A stretch of 12,198 nucleotides of DNA from Alphaproteobacteria bacterium (GCA_020632915.1 JACKEP010000044.1:1-12198); one strand, 5' to 3'. Shown: positions 6,325-12,198, numbered from the stretch's first letter. Notes: generated by a model not told the origin, from the letters alone. A program made the numbers and translations.

Positions 6325-7165
6325 GACCGACGGCACCGCCACCGCGGCCGCGCCGCCCGACCTGTCCCGCTACGCCCGGGGCCTCGCCGGCCTCGCCGCA
6401 GCCCTCGCCCCCGCCGAGGACGACGACGACACCGCCGAGCGTGGTGGGGTCGCCCCGTCCGGGGAGCTGCGCGCCGTCACCAAGCGGATCTCCGCCCAGT
6501 ACGTCGACGTCCTGGCCCGCGCCTCGGCGCGGCTGCTGTCCGGCGACGCCGACGAGCAGGCGCTGGCCCAGCTCACGGGCGCGCTGCGCAACCTCGAGCG
6601 TCTGGCCACGGCCGGCGGCGACGCCGAGCACCTGCTGCTCCTGTCCGAGCTCCAGGCTGCCGTCGACATCCACACCGAGCGCCTCGACACGGGCAAGGGC
6701 GAGAGCGCCTTCCTCGGCATGCTGCACCGCTGGCTGCGCGCCTACGCCGAGTTCCTCGACGTCGACCAGGCGCGGGCGATCCACCGCCTCATGGGCGTGG
6801 ACGCCGACGAGGTGCCGCTGCTCCGCCGGCTCGCCGCGCTGCGCGGCATCGGGCCCCGGCGCCTGGAGCGCCTGTACGCCGCGGGTCTGTACGACGTGGA
6901 GCGCCTCGCCGAGGCCGACGCGCGCGACGTCGCGAGCGTGACCGGCCTTCCGGCGATGCTCGCCGAGCGCGTCGTGGTCGAGGCCGACCGCCACCGCACC
7001 CGTCAGCGGATCACGCTGATCACCGAGATGCAGTCCCGTGTCGATTCCTTCATCGATGAGGTGCGGAGACTGGATGCTTCTGCCGATACCACCCACGAGC
7101 GCGCGGTTCGCGAAGCGCTCATCGCCATGTCCAACGCGCTGTCTGCCCTCGGGGGCCTGTCATGA
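6311..7165 (+). CDS. Helix-hairpin-helix and helical-domain protein
   Basis: The product is 284 residues. A disordered, acidic N-terminus (1-50, with Asp-Asp-Asp-Asp at 37-40) is followed by a long helical part (52-160). Two helix-hairpin-helix motifs follow: one around Leu-Arg-Gly-Ile-Gly-Pro-Arg (177-183), the second around Val-Thr-Gly-Leu-Pro (210-214). HhH pairs usually bind DNA non-specifically but can mediate protein contacts. A charged helix, possibly coiled coil, runs from about 228 to 256. ATG 6311 has GGGAGG at 6296-6301 and overlaps the GTPase gene by 14 bases; the stop overlaps the next gene by 4 bases. The tight coupling to the GTPase suggests a partner or effector. I do not recognise a named family. 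Confidence 0.8.
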   Translation: MSLPETDGTATAAAPPDLSRYARGLAGLAAALAPAEDDDDTAERGGVAPSGELRAVTKRISAQYVDVLARASARLLSGDADEQALAQLTGALRNLERLATAGGDAEHLLLLSELQAAVDIHTERLDTGKGESAFLGMLHRWLRAYAEFLDVDQARAIHRLMGVDADEVPLLRRLAALRGIGPRRLERLYAAGLYDVERLAEADARDVASVTGLPAMLAERVVVEADRHRTRQRITLITEMQSRVDSFIDEVRRLDASADTTHERAVREALIAMSNALSALGGLS

Positions 7166-7713
7166 AGCACGCCGAGCTCGTCACCCATCTTGCCACCGCC
7201 ACGGGGCAGTCGCAGTCTGCTGTGCGCGACGTCCTCCGGGAGCTTGCAGCCACTGTCGGCGAACAGCTCGCGTCGGGTGAGACCGTCCAGGTCTCGCGCC
7301 TGGGCTCGTTCACGCCGCGGTGGTCGGGCGAGGGCGTGCTGCGCGACGTGCAGACCGGCCGCAAGCGGGCCTACGACGGGCGCTGGGTGCCGCGCTTCCG
7401 CGCGTCGAGCACCATGAAGGCGGCGATGGCGTCCTCCACGCCGTCCCTGCTCAAGGACCCCGAGCACCAGAACGCGTGGCGGCTCGCGGAGGCCCTGATC
7501 GGCGACCTCGCCGTCTACCACGGCGGCCGCGCGCCCCGCGGTCTGTACGACGACGCCCCCGCGCACCACGTCGACGGCGTCTGCGCCGACGCCTTCGGAC
7601 CGGCCTGGCAGCAGGCCCGGACCACGTTCGAGGAGACCACCCCGGCCCACGTCCGTGAGGCCCGCGATCACCTGGCCCTTTCGGCCCGCGCCCGCTGGGG
7701 GACGCGTCGATGA
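7162..7713 (+). CDS. HU/IHF-like DNA-binding protein with C-terminal extension
   Basis: The product is 183 residues, twice the size of HU (about 90). Residues 1-89 match HU/IHF: Glu-Leu-Val...Leu-Ala...Thr-Gly-Gln-Ser (5-18), Gly-Glu-Thr-Val-Gln-Val-Ser-Arg-Leu-Gly-Ser-Phe (39-50), the arm Arg-Asp-Val-Gln-Thr-Gly-Arg (61-67) in place of the usual RNPxTG, and Val-Pro-Arg-Phe-Arg-Ala (76-81). The arm Pro that kinks DNA in HU is a Val or Gln here, so strong bending is less certain. Residues about 100-183 are an extra helical domain beginning Ala-Trp-Arg-Leu-Ala-Glu-Ala-Leu-Ile-Gly-Asp-Leu (105-116), reminiscent of a short helical domain seen fused to diverse myxobacterial regulators. ATGA overlaps join it to both neighbours. 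It may be an operon-specific DNA-linked output; that is inference. Confidence 0.82.
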   Translation: MKHAELVTHLATATGQSQSAVRDVLRELAATVGEQLASGETVQVSRLGSFTPRWSGEGVLRDVQTGRKRAYDGRWVPRFRASSTMKAAMASSTPSLLKDPEHQNAWRLAEALIGDLAVYHGGRAPRGLYDDAPAHHVDGVCADAFGPAWQQARTTFEETTPAHVREARDHLALSARARWGTRR

Positions 7714-8522
7714 ACGCACGGGAGCGGAACACCGTGGTCGCCCTGGTCGACGCCGCGTCGGTGTCGCTCGGCACGCTGCTCCAGGTCGCCGACCTGGAGG
7801 CGGTGACCGGCGCCATCGAGGTGGGCACGGCCGGCCGCATCCTGCTGGATGCCGGGATGCCGACGCACGCCTCCGCCGCCGATCTGGAGGGCCTCGACGC
7901 CTTCTACGAGCTGTTCCTCGACGCGCCGCGTCAGGGGGAGCTGGTGCTTCGAGAGGGCGACGCGCCCGAGATGACGTGGGGTCGACGGCCCGTGGCGTCC
8001 CTCATCCTCGAGGGCACCCGCCGCGCGGACGAGTGGCGACGCAACGCCGACCGCGTGATCGCCCGCGGCACCGTCGCCGACGACGCCGATCCGGAGCTGC
8101 TCGCCGCCGTCGACGGCGTGCGCGCGCCCTGGCAGCTCGCCGCGGCGCTGGGCATGGCACGCCACGCCGTGGCCTCGCGCATCGCCGGGTGGCTCGACGC
8201 GGGCGTGGTGTCCGACACCGGGACCCGCGCACCGATGCCGGCGACCGGACCCACCGCCTCCAACCGGGCGAACGTCCCCGTGACGGCGGAGCCCGTCAGG
8301 CCGCTCCCGGCTGCAGAGCCGGCGATCGCGGAGCCCGCGGACGACGACGCCACCGAGGCGTCCTTCTACGACCACCTCGACGCCGGTCGCCGCGCGCTGC
8401 GCGGTGGCGATCTCGAAGGCGCCCACGCCGCCTTCTCCGAAGCGGCCGCCCTGCGCCCGAACGACCGGGTCGCCCGCCAGAACCTCCGACGCATCGAGTC
8501 CCTGATGGAGACCGCACCGTGA
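7710..8522 (+). CDS. DUF4388 (PATAN) - winged helix - TPR protein
   Basis: The product is 270 residues. Residues about 18-113 match DUF4388/PATAN: a Gly-containing start (33-44), a middle with Asp-Ala-Gly-Met-Pro-Thr-His-Ala (47-54), Ala-Phe-Tyr-Glu-Leu-Phe-Leu (64-70) and the ending Leu-Ile-Leu-Glu-Gly-Thr-Arg-Arg-Ala-Asp-Glu (98-108). Residues about 125-168 look like a winged-helix unit. A Pro/Ala-rich linker (170-215) leads to one TPR-like hairpin (217-262, with Ala-Phe-Ser-Glu-Ala-Ala-Ala-Leu-Arg-Pro-Asn-Asp). PATAN domains are found in bacterial signalling proteins, often in genomes with MglA and roadblock proteins. ATGA and GTGA 4-base overlaps join it to its neighbours. It is probably an adaptor in this module; its DNA-binding ability is uncertain. 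Confidence 0.83.
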   Translation: MNARERNTVVALVDAASVSLGTLLQVADLEAVTGAIEVGTAGRILLDAGMPTHASAADLEGLDAFYELFLDAPRQGELVLREGDAPEMTWGRRPVASLILEGTRRADEWRRNADRVIARGTVADDADPELLAAVDGVRAPWQLAAALGMARHAVASRIAGWLDAGVVSDTGTRAPMPATGPTASNRANVPVTAEPVRPLPAAEPAIAEPADDDATEASFYDHLDAGRRALRGGDLEGAHAAFSEAAALRPNDRVARQNLRRIESLMETAP

Positions 8523-8965
8523 GCGCCCTGCCCATCCACAAAGAGCTGGACAAGACCCTGGCCCAGGCCAACGCCGAGGGCGGCTTCGACTACTCGGTCG
8601 TGAGCACCCAGCACGGCCTCGCCGTGGCCTCCGCGGGCGGCACCGAGGACAACGCCGAGATCCTGGCTGCACTTGCCGGCATCTTCGACGAGGTCGTCAT
8701 CCGTGCCTCCCGCGACGTCGGCCTCCACGACATCGACGAAGTCACCATCCGCAGCGCCAACGACGGACGCCTGGTCGTCCGCACCCTGGCCGAGGCGGAC
8801 GGCGTGCGGCTGTTCCTCGTGTGTGCCGTCCCCGGCAACCGCACCTGGCGCCGCGTCACCAACGGCCTCTGCCGCAAGCTCGAGCGCGTGCTCCAGCGGC
8901 GCGACGAGGCCGACGACACCACCTCCACCACCCCATCGGCAGTTTCGCCGAGCCACGTGGCGTAA
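8519..8965 (+). CDS. Divergent roadblock/LC7 domain protein
   Basis: The product is 148 residues. Residues about 8-125 have the roadblock pattern: first helix (7-18), a strand with Tyr-Ser-Val-Val-Ser-Thr-Gln-His-Gly-Leu-Ala-Val-Ala (25-37), a central helix (44-58), two strands (77-90 and 97-105) and a closing helix (107-125). A Thr/Ser-rich tail (131-148) follows. Roadblock proteins dimerise and, in MglB, stimulate GTP hydrolysis by MglA. This one is less canonical than the next gene. It starts at GTG 8519, overlapping the preceding stop as GTGA, with GGAG at 8507-8510. It is likely a regulator of the GTPase encoded upstream, alone or as a heterodimer. Confidence 0.8.
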   Translation: MSALPIHKELDKTLAQANAEGGFDYSVVSTQHGLAVASAGGTEDNAEILAALAGIFDEVVIRASRDVGLHDIDEVTIRSANDGRLVVRTLAEADGVRLFLVCAVPGNRTWRRVTNGLCRKLERVLQRRDEADDTTSTTPSAVSPSHVA

Positions 8966-8981
8966 GCCACACACCCCGAGA

Positions 8982-8986
8982 AGGAG
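8982..8986 (+). promoter_or_regulatory. Ribosome binding site AGGAG of the second roadblock gene
   Basis: AAGGAG (8981-8986) sits 6 bases before ATG 8993. It is the best ribosome site of the distal operon, which could mean the downstream products are made at a higher level than the coupled upstream ones. Confidence 0.7.
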
Positions 8987-8992
8987 TTCCCA

Positions 8993-9361
8993 ATGTCCCG
9001 TGCCGAGCAGATCCTCAAGCAGATCAAGACGCTCTCCACCAACACCCCCGACCTCGAGGCCGCCGCCGTCATCGACAACGACGGCCTGATGATCGCTTCC
9101 GCCCTGCCGTCCGACGTGGACGAGGACAGCGTCGCCGCCATGTCGGCCGCGCTGCTCGGCATGGGTGAGCGCGCCTCGAGCGAGCTGCGCCGCGGCGAGT
9201 TCGAGATGACCATGATCCGTGGCGCCGAGGGCTACCTGCTCCTCGTCCGTTGCGGCAACGACGCCGTCCTGGCCGTGCAGGCCGGACGCAACGCCAAGCT
9301 CGGCCTGATCTTCCTCGACGTGTCCCGCACGGCGAAGGAGATCGGTCGCCTCCTCGCGTGA
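8993..9361 (+). CDS. Roadblock/LC7 domain protein
   Basis: The product is 122 residues, all one roadblock/LC7 domain. It has the first helix (3-15), Ala-Ala-Val-Ile-Asp-Asn-Asp-Gly-Leu-Met-Ile-Ala-Ser (24-36), which is the hallmark first hairpin, a helix (45-62), Phe-Glu-Met-Thr-Met-Ile-Arg-Gly-Ala-Glu-Gly-Tyr (69-80), Asp-Ala-Val-Leu-Ala-Val (90-95) and a closing helix with Leu-Gly-Leu-Ile-Phe-Leu-Asp (102-108). This is the canonical form in bacterial MglA/MglB-type systems. It follows the first roadblock gene by 27 bases and precedes the globin gene by 10. It is likely a regulatory partner of the GTPase, possibly pairing with the divergent roadblock protein. Confidence 0.9.
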   Translation: MSRAEQILKQIKTLSTNTPDLEAAAVIDNDGLMIASALPSDVDEDSVAAMSAALLGMGERASSELRRGEFEMTMIRGAEGYLLLVRCGNDAVLAVQAGRNAKLGLIFLDVSRTAKEIGRLLA

Positions 9362-9371
9362 GGCCCACACC

Positions 9372-9917
9372 ATGACCAAGCCGATGTACGACCTGTTCGT
9401 GGACATGAAGGCGTTCCTGAAGTGGACGCCGGCCGACGAGAGCAACCTCGTCGCGCTGGCCGACATCGTGGAGCGTCACGGTCCAGGCATCTCCGACGCC
9501 TTCTACGCCTCGCTCCAGGCGTACCCACCCACCGCCGCCATCGTGGAAGGTCGGGTGGATGCACTCAAGGCCACCCACCTGCGCTGGATGCGCGACCTGA
9601 CCCAGGGTGACTACAGCGAGGCGTTCTACGACGGTCAGTTCCGCATCGGTGAGGTCCACGTCGCCGTGGGTATCGACCCCGCCTACGTGGAGGCCGTGAT
9701 GAGCGTGCTGCGGTTCCAGTTCCGCGCCGCGCTCTACACGGAGTTCGACCCTGCCCGTGCTGGCGAGCTCTTCGACAGCCTGTGCAAGGTCCTGGACCTG
9801 TCGCTGATGGTGATCAACCTGTCCTACCAGGATGAGCGCATCGCCCGGATCTCCGGGTTCACCGGTATGGGCCGCAAGCTCATCGAGAACCTGGTCAAGA
9901 AGGGCAAGCGCGCCTGA
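9372..9917 (+). CDS. Stand-alone sensor globin (protoglobin/globin-coupled-sensor type)
   Basis: The product is 181 residues, a single sensor-globin domain with a basic tail (Lys-Lys-Gly-Lys-Arg) and no output domain. Hallmarks are Ile-Ser-Asp-Ala-Phe-Tyr (40-45), with Tyr45 at the distal haem position, Leu-Lys-Ala-Thr-His-Leu-Arg-Trp (65-72), and Arg-Ile-Gly-Glu-Val-His-Val-Ala-Val-Gly (91-100), with His96 as the proximal haem ligand. The family binds haem and senses oxygen or other gases, or has redox roles; most members carry a fused signalling domain. Here the possible partners are encoded in the same operon. It is the last gene, followed by a hairpin at 9922-9970. Its site is weak (GAGG at 9360-9363). 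That it controls the GTPase is inference. Confidence 0.88.
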   Translation: MTKPMYDLFVDMKAFLKWTPADESNLVALADIVERHGPGISDAFYASLQAYPPTAAIVEGRVDALKATHLRWMRDLTQGDYSEAFYDGQFRIGEVHVAVGIDPAYVEAVMSVLRFQFRAALYTEFDPARAGELFDSLCKVLDLSLMVINLSYQDERIARISGFTGMGRKLIENLVKKGKRA

Positions 9918-9921
9918 GCGG

Positions 9922-9970
9922 GCGTCCGGAAGGTCGAGGAAACCTCGCGTTCCCCCGGCCTTCCGGGCGC
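9922..9970 (+). terminator. Nested stem-loop at the end of the operon
   Basis: Arm 9922-9933 pairs with 9959-9970 over 12 bp (one G-U pair in RNA). The 25-base loop holds a second hairpin, CGAGG-AAA-CCTCG (9935-9947). It begins 4 bases after the globin stop. There is no U-tract, so it may terminate with Rho or protect the 3' end. Confidence 0.5.
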
Positions 9971-10100
9971 GCACCGCACGCAGGCGACCCAATCGGGTAG
10001 GTGCGGAAGTGCGCACCCCCGAACCATTCCCGCGCAACGCCGACTCTCGCCGATCCGCTCGATTGCGGGTATCCCGACGGTGACGTGAGCGTTGTAGTGT

Positions 10101-10115
10101 GCCCGTCCGGTCGCC
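10101..10115 (+). repeat. 15-bp direct repeat, copy 1
   Basis: GCCCGTCCGGTCGCC occurs here and again at 10165-10179, 64 bp apart. The spacing is near six helical turns, which could place two copies on the same face of the DNA. Confidence 0.8.
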
Positions 10116-10164
10116 AGCGAGACCGGGACCCTGCCTTCGACGTCCCACCCGAACCCCCGGGGGC

Positions 10165-10179
10165 GCCCGTCCGGTCGCC
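10165..10179 (+). repeat. 15-bp direct repeat, copy 2
   Basis: Identical copy of the sequence at 10101-10115, ending 50 bases before the ATG of the transposase-like gene. Confidence 0.8.
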
Positions 10180-10228
10180 TTGCCGGCGGGACGTCCCTCT
10201 CGGTCTGCCCGCCTCCCCGAGTGACGTC

Positions 10229-11632
10229 ATGTTCATCCGCAAGGTCCACCGCACGCGCAAGGACGGCACGGTGGTGACCTATCTACAGCTCGTCGAGAGC
10301 TACCGGGACAGCGCCACGCGCTCCTCCCGCACGCGCGTGATCGCGGGACTCGGGCGCACCGACCGTATCGACTACAGCAAGATCCAGACCATCGTCAGCT
10401 CGCTCGCCGAGCTGCTCCCGGCCGGCGCCGACGACGGCACGAACGGTGTCCACACCGCCGCGCTGTCCAGCGTGCGCACCCTCGGTCCACTGTGGGTACT
10501 CCACGACCTGTGGCACCGCGCCGGCGCGCCTGCCCTCCTCGCCCGCCACGGCGACACCGAGCCCGACGATCCGCGGGTGGTGATGGCGTTCGCGATCGTC
10601 GCCTACCGGGCGCTGGAGACCCACGGCATTCCCCTGCTGCACTGGGCCAACCAGACCGCGTGGTTGCCAACCCGTGAGCGCTTCCGCGCCACCCACGTGC
10701 GCGACGCCCGGGCCTGGCTCACGGGCGCGTTCCACGCGCTCCGGGTGGCGCTGCGACGGATCCGCCCGCCCGAAGCCGCACTGGACATCCGGGTGCCCGA
10801 CGACGCGGCCATGCTGCCCGGTTGGCCGGGCGCTGCCGACACCGATGGCTTCAAGCGCCTGCTCGCCTCGAACCCAACGGTCGAAGATCCGACGTGCACG
10901 GTCACCTGGCGTGACCAACCTCCCGACGGCCCGACGGCCAAGCCCTGGCTCACGGTGCGTCAGCTCACCACCGACGCCAAGGACGCCGCCCTCCTCGGCT
11001 ACCCAGGCCGTTACCGCATCATCGAGCCCGGCCTGCAGTTCAAGGAGATCCGCGACGACGAGACAGCGCGCACCTTGCTGGTGCAGGTCGGTCGGCGCGC
11101 GACGACCCGCCGCGAAGAGCGCGCCGCCGTCATCGCCTCGATCGAGGTGGTCATCTCCGAGGTGTGCCCGATGTGCGGTCCCACGAACAAGGCGGTCTGC
11201 TGCCTGGAGGCCACGCCGAAGACCCGGTCCCTCGTCACGCGGTCCCCGGACCGCCGCGTCGTCGTCGATCCCCAGGCGGTCTCGGGCGAGGAGCGCGTCG
11301 ACGGCCGCTTCGTCGTGCGCACCACCAGCCAGGTGCCCGGCGAGGCGTTGATCGCCGCGATCGACTGTTTCGACCGCGTGTTCGCGGACGACGACGCCCA
11401 CCGCAACGAGCCCAGTCGGGCCCGCGATCGCTTCGTCGACGCCCTGCTCGCCGGTCAGCTGCGCCACGCCATCGCCGACCACTGGTCGGCCGGCGCCGAC
11501 GACGCCTTCCACCACCTGATGGACGTCCGCCGTCTGGGGTTCGCCGACGGCGTCGTGCGCGACACGGCCCTGCCACCCGACGCGCTCGCGGTGATGCAGG
11601 CCCTCGGCACACCGCTGCCCAAGCCGGCGTGA
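10229..11632 (+). CDS. Inactive-looking IS1634/IS4-type transposase derivative
   Basis: The product is 467 residues. The N-terminus (Met-Phe-Ile-Arg-Lys-Val...Tyr-Leu-Gln-Leu-Val-Glu-Ser-Tyr, 1-25) and Leu-Gly-Pro-Leu-Trp-Val-Leu-His-Asp-Leu-Trp (85-95) match IS1634-group transposases. The late part also follows the family: Leu-Gln-Phe-Lys-Glu-Ile (269-274), Val-Asp-Gly-Arg-Phe-Val-Val-Arg-Thr (357-365), then Cys-Phe-Asp-Arg-Val-Phe (380-385) where active enzymes have VERxFR. The catalytic Glu is thus Asp382, and I cannot find the two catalytic Asp motifs in 185-260. A Cys cluster, Cys-Pro-Met-Cys (313-316) and Cys-Cys (324-325), looks added. The start at 10229 has only a weak site. A long intact frame without terminal repeats suggests a domesticated gene rather than a live IS; function unknown. 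Confidence 0.65.
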   Translation: MFIRKVHRTRKDGTVVTYLQLVESYRDSATRSSRTRVIAGLGRTDRIDYSKIQTIVSSLAELLPAGADDGTNGVHTAALSSVRTLGPLWVLHDLWHRAGAPALLARHGDTEPDDPRVVMAFAIVAYRALETHGIPLLHWANQTAWLPTRERFRATHVRDARAWLTGAFHALRVALRRIRPPEAALDIRVPDDAAMLPGWPGAADTDGFKRLLASNPTVEDPTCTVTWRDQPPDGPTAKPWLTVRQLTTDAKDAALLGYPGRYRIIEPGLQFKEIRDDETARTLLVQVGRRATTRREERAAVIASIEVVISEVCPMCGPTNKAVCCLEATPKTRSLVTRSPDRRVVVDPQAVSGEERVDGRFVVRTTSQVPGEALIAAIDCFDRVFADDDAHRNEPSRARDRFVDALLAGQLRHAIADHWSAGADDAFHHLMDVRRLGFADGVVRDTALPPDALAVMQALGTPLPKPA

Positions 11633-11676
11633 GCCCTGTCGACGACTGCGCGACGCGGCGCCGTCGGTGGGCTCAC
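11629..11676. terminator. Inverted repeat containing the stop codons of two convergent genes
   Basis: GTGAGCCC (11629-11636) and GGGCTCAC (11669-11676) are perfect complements, with an inner CGACG/CGTCG pair (11640-11644, 11662-11666). Each outer arm includes the TGA of one of the converging genes. It is a plausible bidirectional terminator; there is no T-tract. Confidence 0.5.
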
Positions 11677-12198
11677 TCGTGCGCGTCGTCCGGCGGAGGG
11701 TCCCCCATCTCCTCGACGTAGCCCAGCAGGGTCGTGAGGAGCGTCCGCTCGTCCTCCGGGTCTGGGGCGTCCCCATCGGCGTCGTCATCGTCGACGTCGT
11801 CCAGGTCGGTGTCGTCCTCCGGAGCGCCCGTGTCGAACGGGTCTCCCGTGTCGTCCGTCCACGGGGCGTCGTCCAGCTCCATGCCGTCACCCAGGGCCGG
11901 AAGGGGCCCACCGGCCACCTCGGCTTCGTCGACGTCGGTATCGTCCGCCGGGCCGCCGGTGTCGGACGGTTCGCCCGTGTCGCCCGTGTCGCGCGGGTCC
12001 GGCGCGCCGGTGTGGCCCGCCCAGACCGGCGCCATGAGGGGGGCCGGGGGCACCCGTGATGCCGCGGCCCGTGCGGGCCTGGACGGTGCGGCGGCACCGC
12101 CATCCGCTGCCATGTCGCCGGCGGGCAGCATGACCGCCGCCGCCGCCGTGAGTCCGGTGGCCGCGGCCGCGAGGAACACGACCTGACGGCGACGGTCG
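11673..12198 (-). CDS. Acidic Asp-Thr-Gly-rich membrane-anchored protein, 5' end outside window
   Basis: The frame is open to the right window edge, so the true start is probably beyond 12198. The visible N-terminal end reads Asp-Arg-Arg-Arg-Gln then a hydrophobic stretch Val-Val-Phe-Leu-Ala-Ala-Ala-Ala...Ala-Val-Met-Leu (about 20 residues). This is a basic-then-hydrophobic signal peptide or single membrane anchor. A GTG at 12179 could start a 168-residue form but would drop the basic residues and has no ribosome site. The middle is low-complexity, with repeated Asp-Thr-Gly, Asp-Asp-Thr-Asp and Asp/Glu/Pro runs, as seen in secreted myxobacterial proteins. A short helix near the C-terminus (Thr-Leu-Leu-Thr-Thr-Leu-Leu-Gly-Tyr-Val-Glu-Glu-Met) is the only ordered-looking part. 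Function unknown; possible calcium binding by the acidic repeats is speculation. Confidence 0.65.
   Translation of the reverse strand, partial: DRRRQVVFLAAAATGLTAAAAVMLPAGDMAADGGAAAPSRPARAAASRVPPAPLMAPVWAGHTGAPDPRDTGDTGEPSDTGGPADDTDVDEAEVAGGPLPALGDGMELDDAPWTDDTGDPFDTGAPEDDTDLDDVDDDDADGDAPDPEDERTLLTTLLGYVEEMGDPPPDDAHE

Larger units (their letters stand above)
9971..10228. other. Intergenic region with 15-bp direct repeat
   Basis: No gene is supported between the operon hairpin and the transposase-like gene. It contains the 15-bp direct repeat described separately, the palindrome GGGACGTCCC (10188-10197) and TGACGTCA (10222-10229) overlapping the next ATG. TTGCGG at 10063-10068 and TAGTGT at 10095-10100 are weak promoter-like hexamers, at an unsuitable spacing. 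Confidence 0.5.

Noticed and set aside
4687..6342. 551-codon open frame on the minus strand
   Set aside because: It is antisense to the pseudokinase and MglA-type genes, whose motifs prove the plus strand; long antisense frames are common at this GC content.
10283..12103. 606-codon open frame on the minus strand
   Set aside because: It runs antisense through the transposase-like gene and out of frame through the acidic protein gene, with Arg/Thr/Pro low complexity.
1..12198. tRNA, rRNA or CRISPR array
   Set aside because: No cloverleaf-like or repeat-spacer pattern was seen. The only tandem repeats are the hexamers near the left edge.

Overview
This is a very GC-rich window with strong G/C preference at codon third positions. 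Its gene content points to a myxobacterium-like member of the Myxococcota. The clues are an MglA-type Ras-like GTPase next to roadblock/LC7 proteins, a DUF4388 (PATAN) protein, GC-rich hexanucleotide repeats between genes, and a membrane-anchored protein rich in Asp-Thr-Gly. The assignment is inferred from gene content only; no rRNA, tRNA or CRISPR array was seen.

Layout. Positions 1-278 hold hexanucleotide repeats and no gene I can support. A small helical-repeat protein follows (279-713). Next is an alpha/beta hydrolase plus TetR-type repressor pair (852-2203), preceded by two tandem palindromes that look like the repressor's operator. A GAF-like/alpha-beta hydrolase fusion gene lies at 2318-3634. 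An IS630-family insertion sequence (about 3660-4682, minus strand) has its transposase split into two frames at a run of seven A.

The core is a plus-strand operon at 4762-9917. In order it encodes a Ser/Thr pseudokinase lacking the HRD and DFG catalytic motifs, an MglA-type GTPase, a helix-hairpin-helix/helical protein, an HU-like protein with a long C-terminal extension, a DUF4388-winged helix-TPR protein, two roadblock/LC7 proteins and a stand-alone sensor globin. Most junctions overlap by 4 or 14 bases or have short gaps, so the genes are probably co-transcribed and translationally coupled. My inference is that this is a signalling module: the GTPase is the switch, the roadblock proteins are candidate GTPase regulators, the globin is a candidate haem-based gas or redox input, and the pseudokinase, DUF4388 and DNA-binding-like proteins are scaffolds or outputs. 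The IS sits directly upstream, and the pseudokinase frame stays open back into the IS end, so the first gene may have lost its 5' part.

After a 12-bp-stem hairpin (9922-9970) and a 311-base gap comes a long, apparently inactive derivative of an IS1634/IS4-type transposase (10229-11632). It converges on a minus-strand gene, cut by the window edge, for an acidic Asp-Thr-Gly-rich membrane-anchored protein (11673-12198). One inverted repeat contains the stop codons of both convergent genes.
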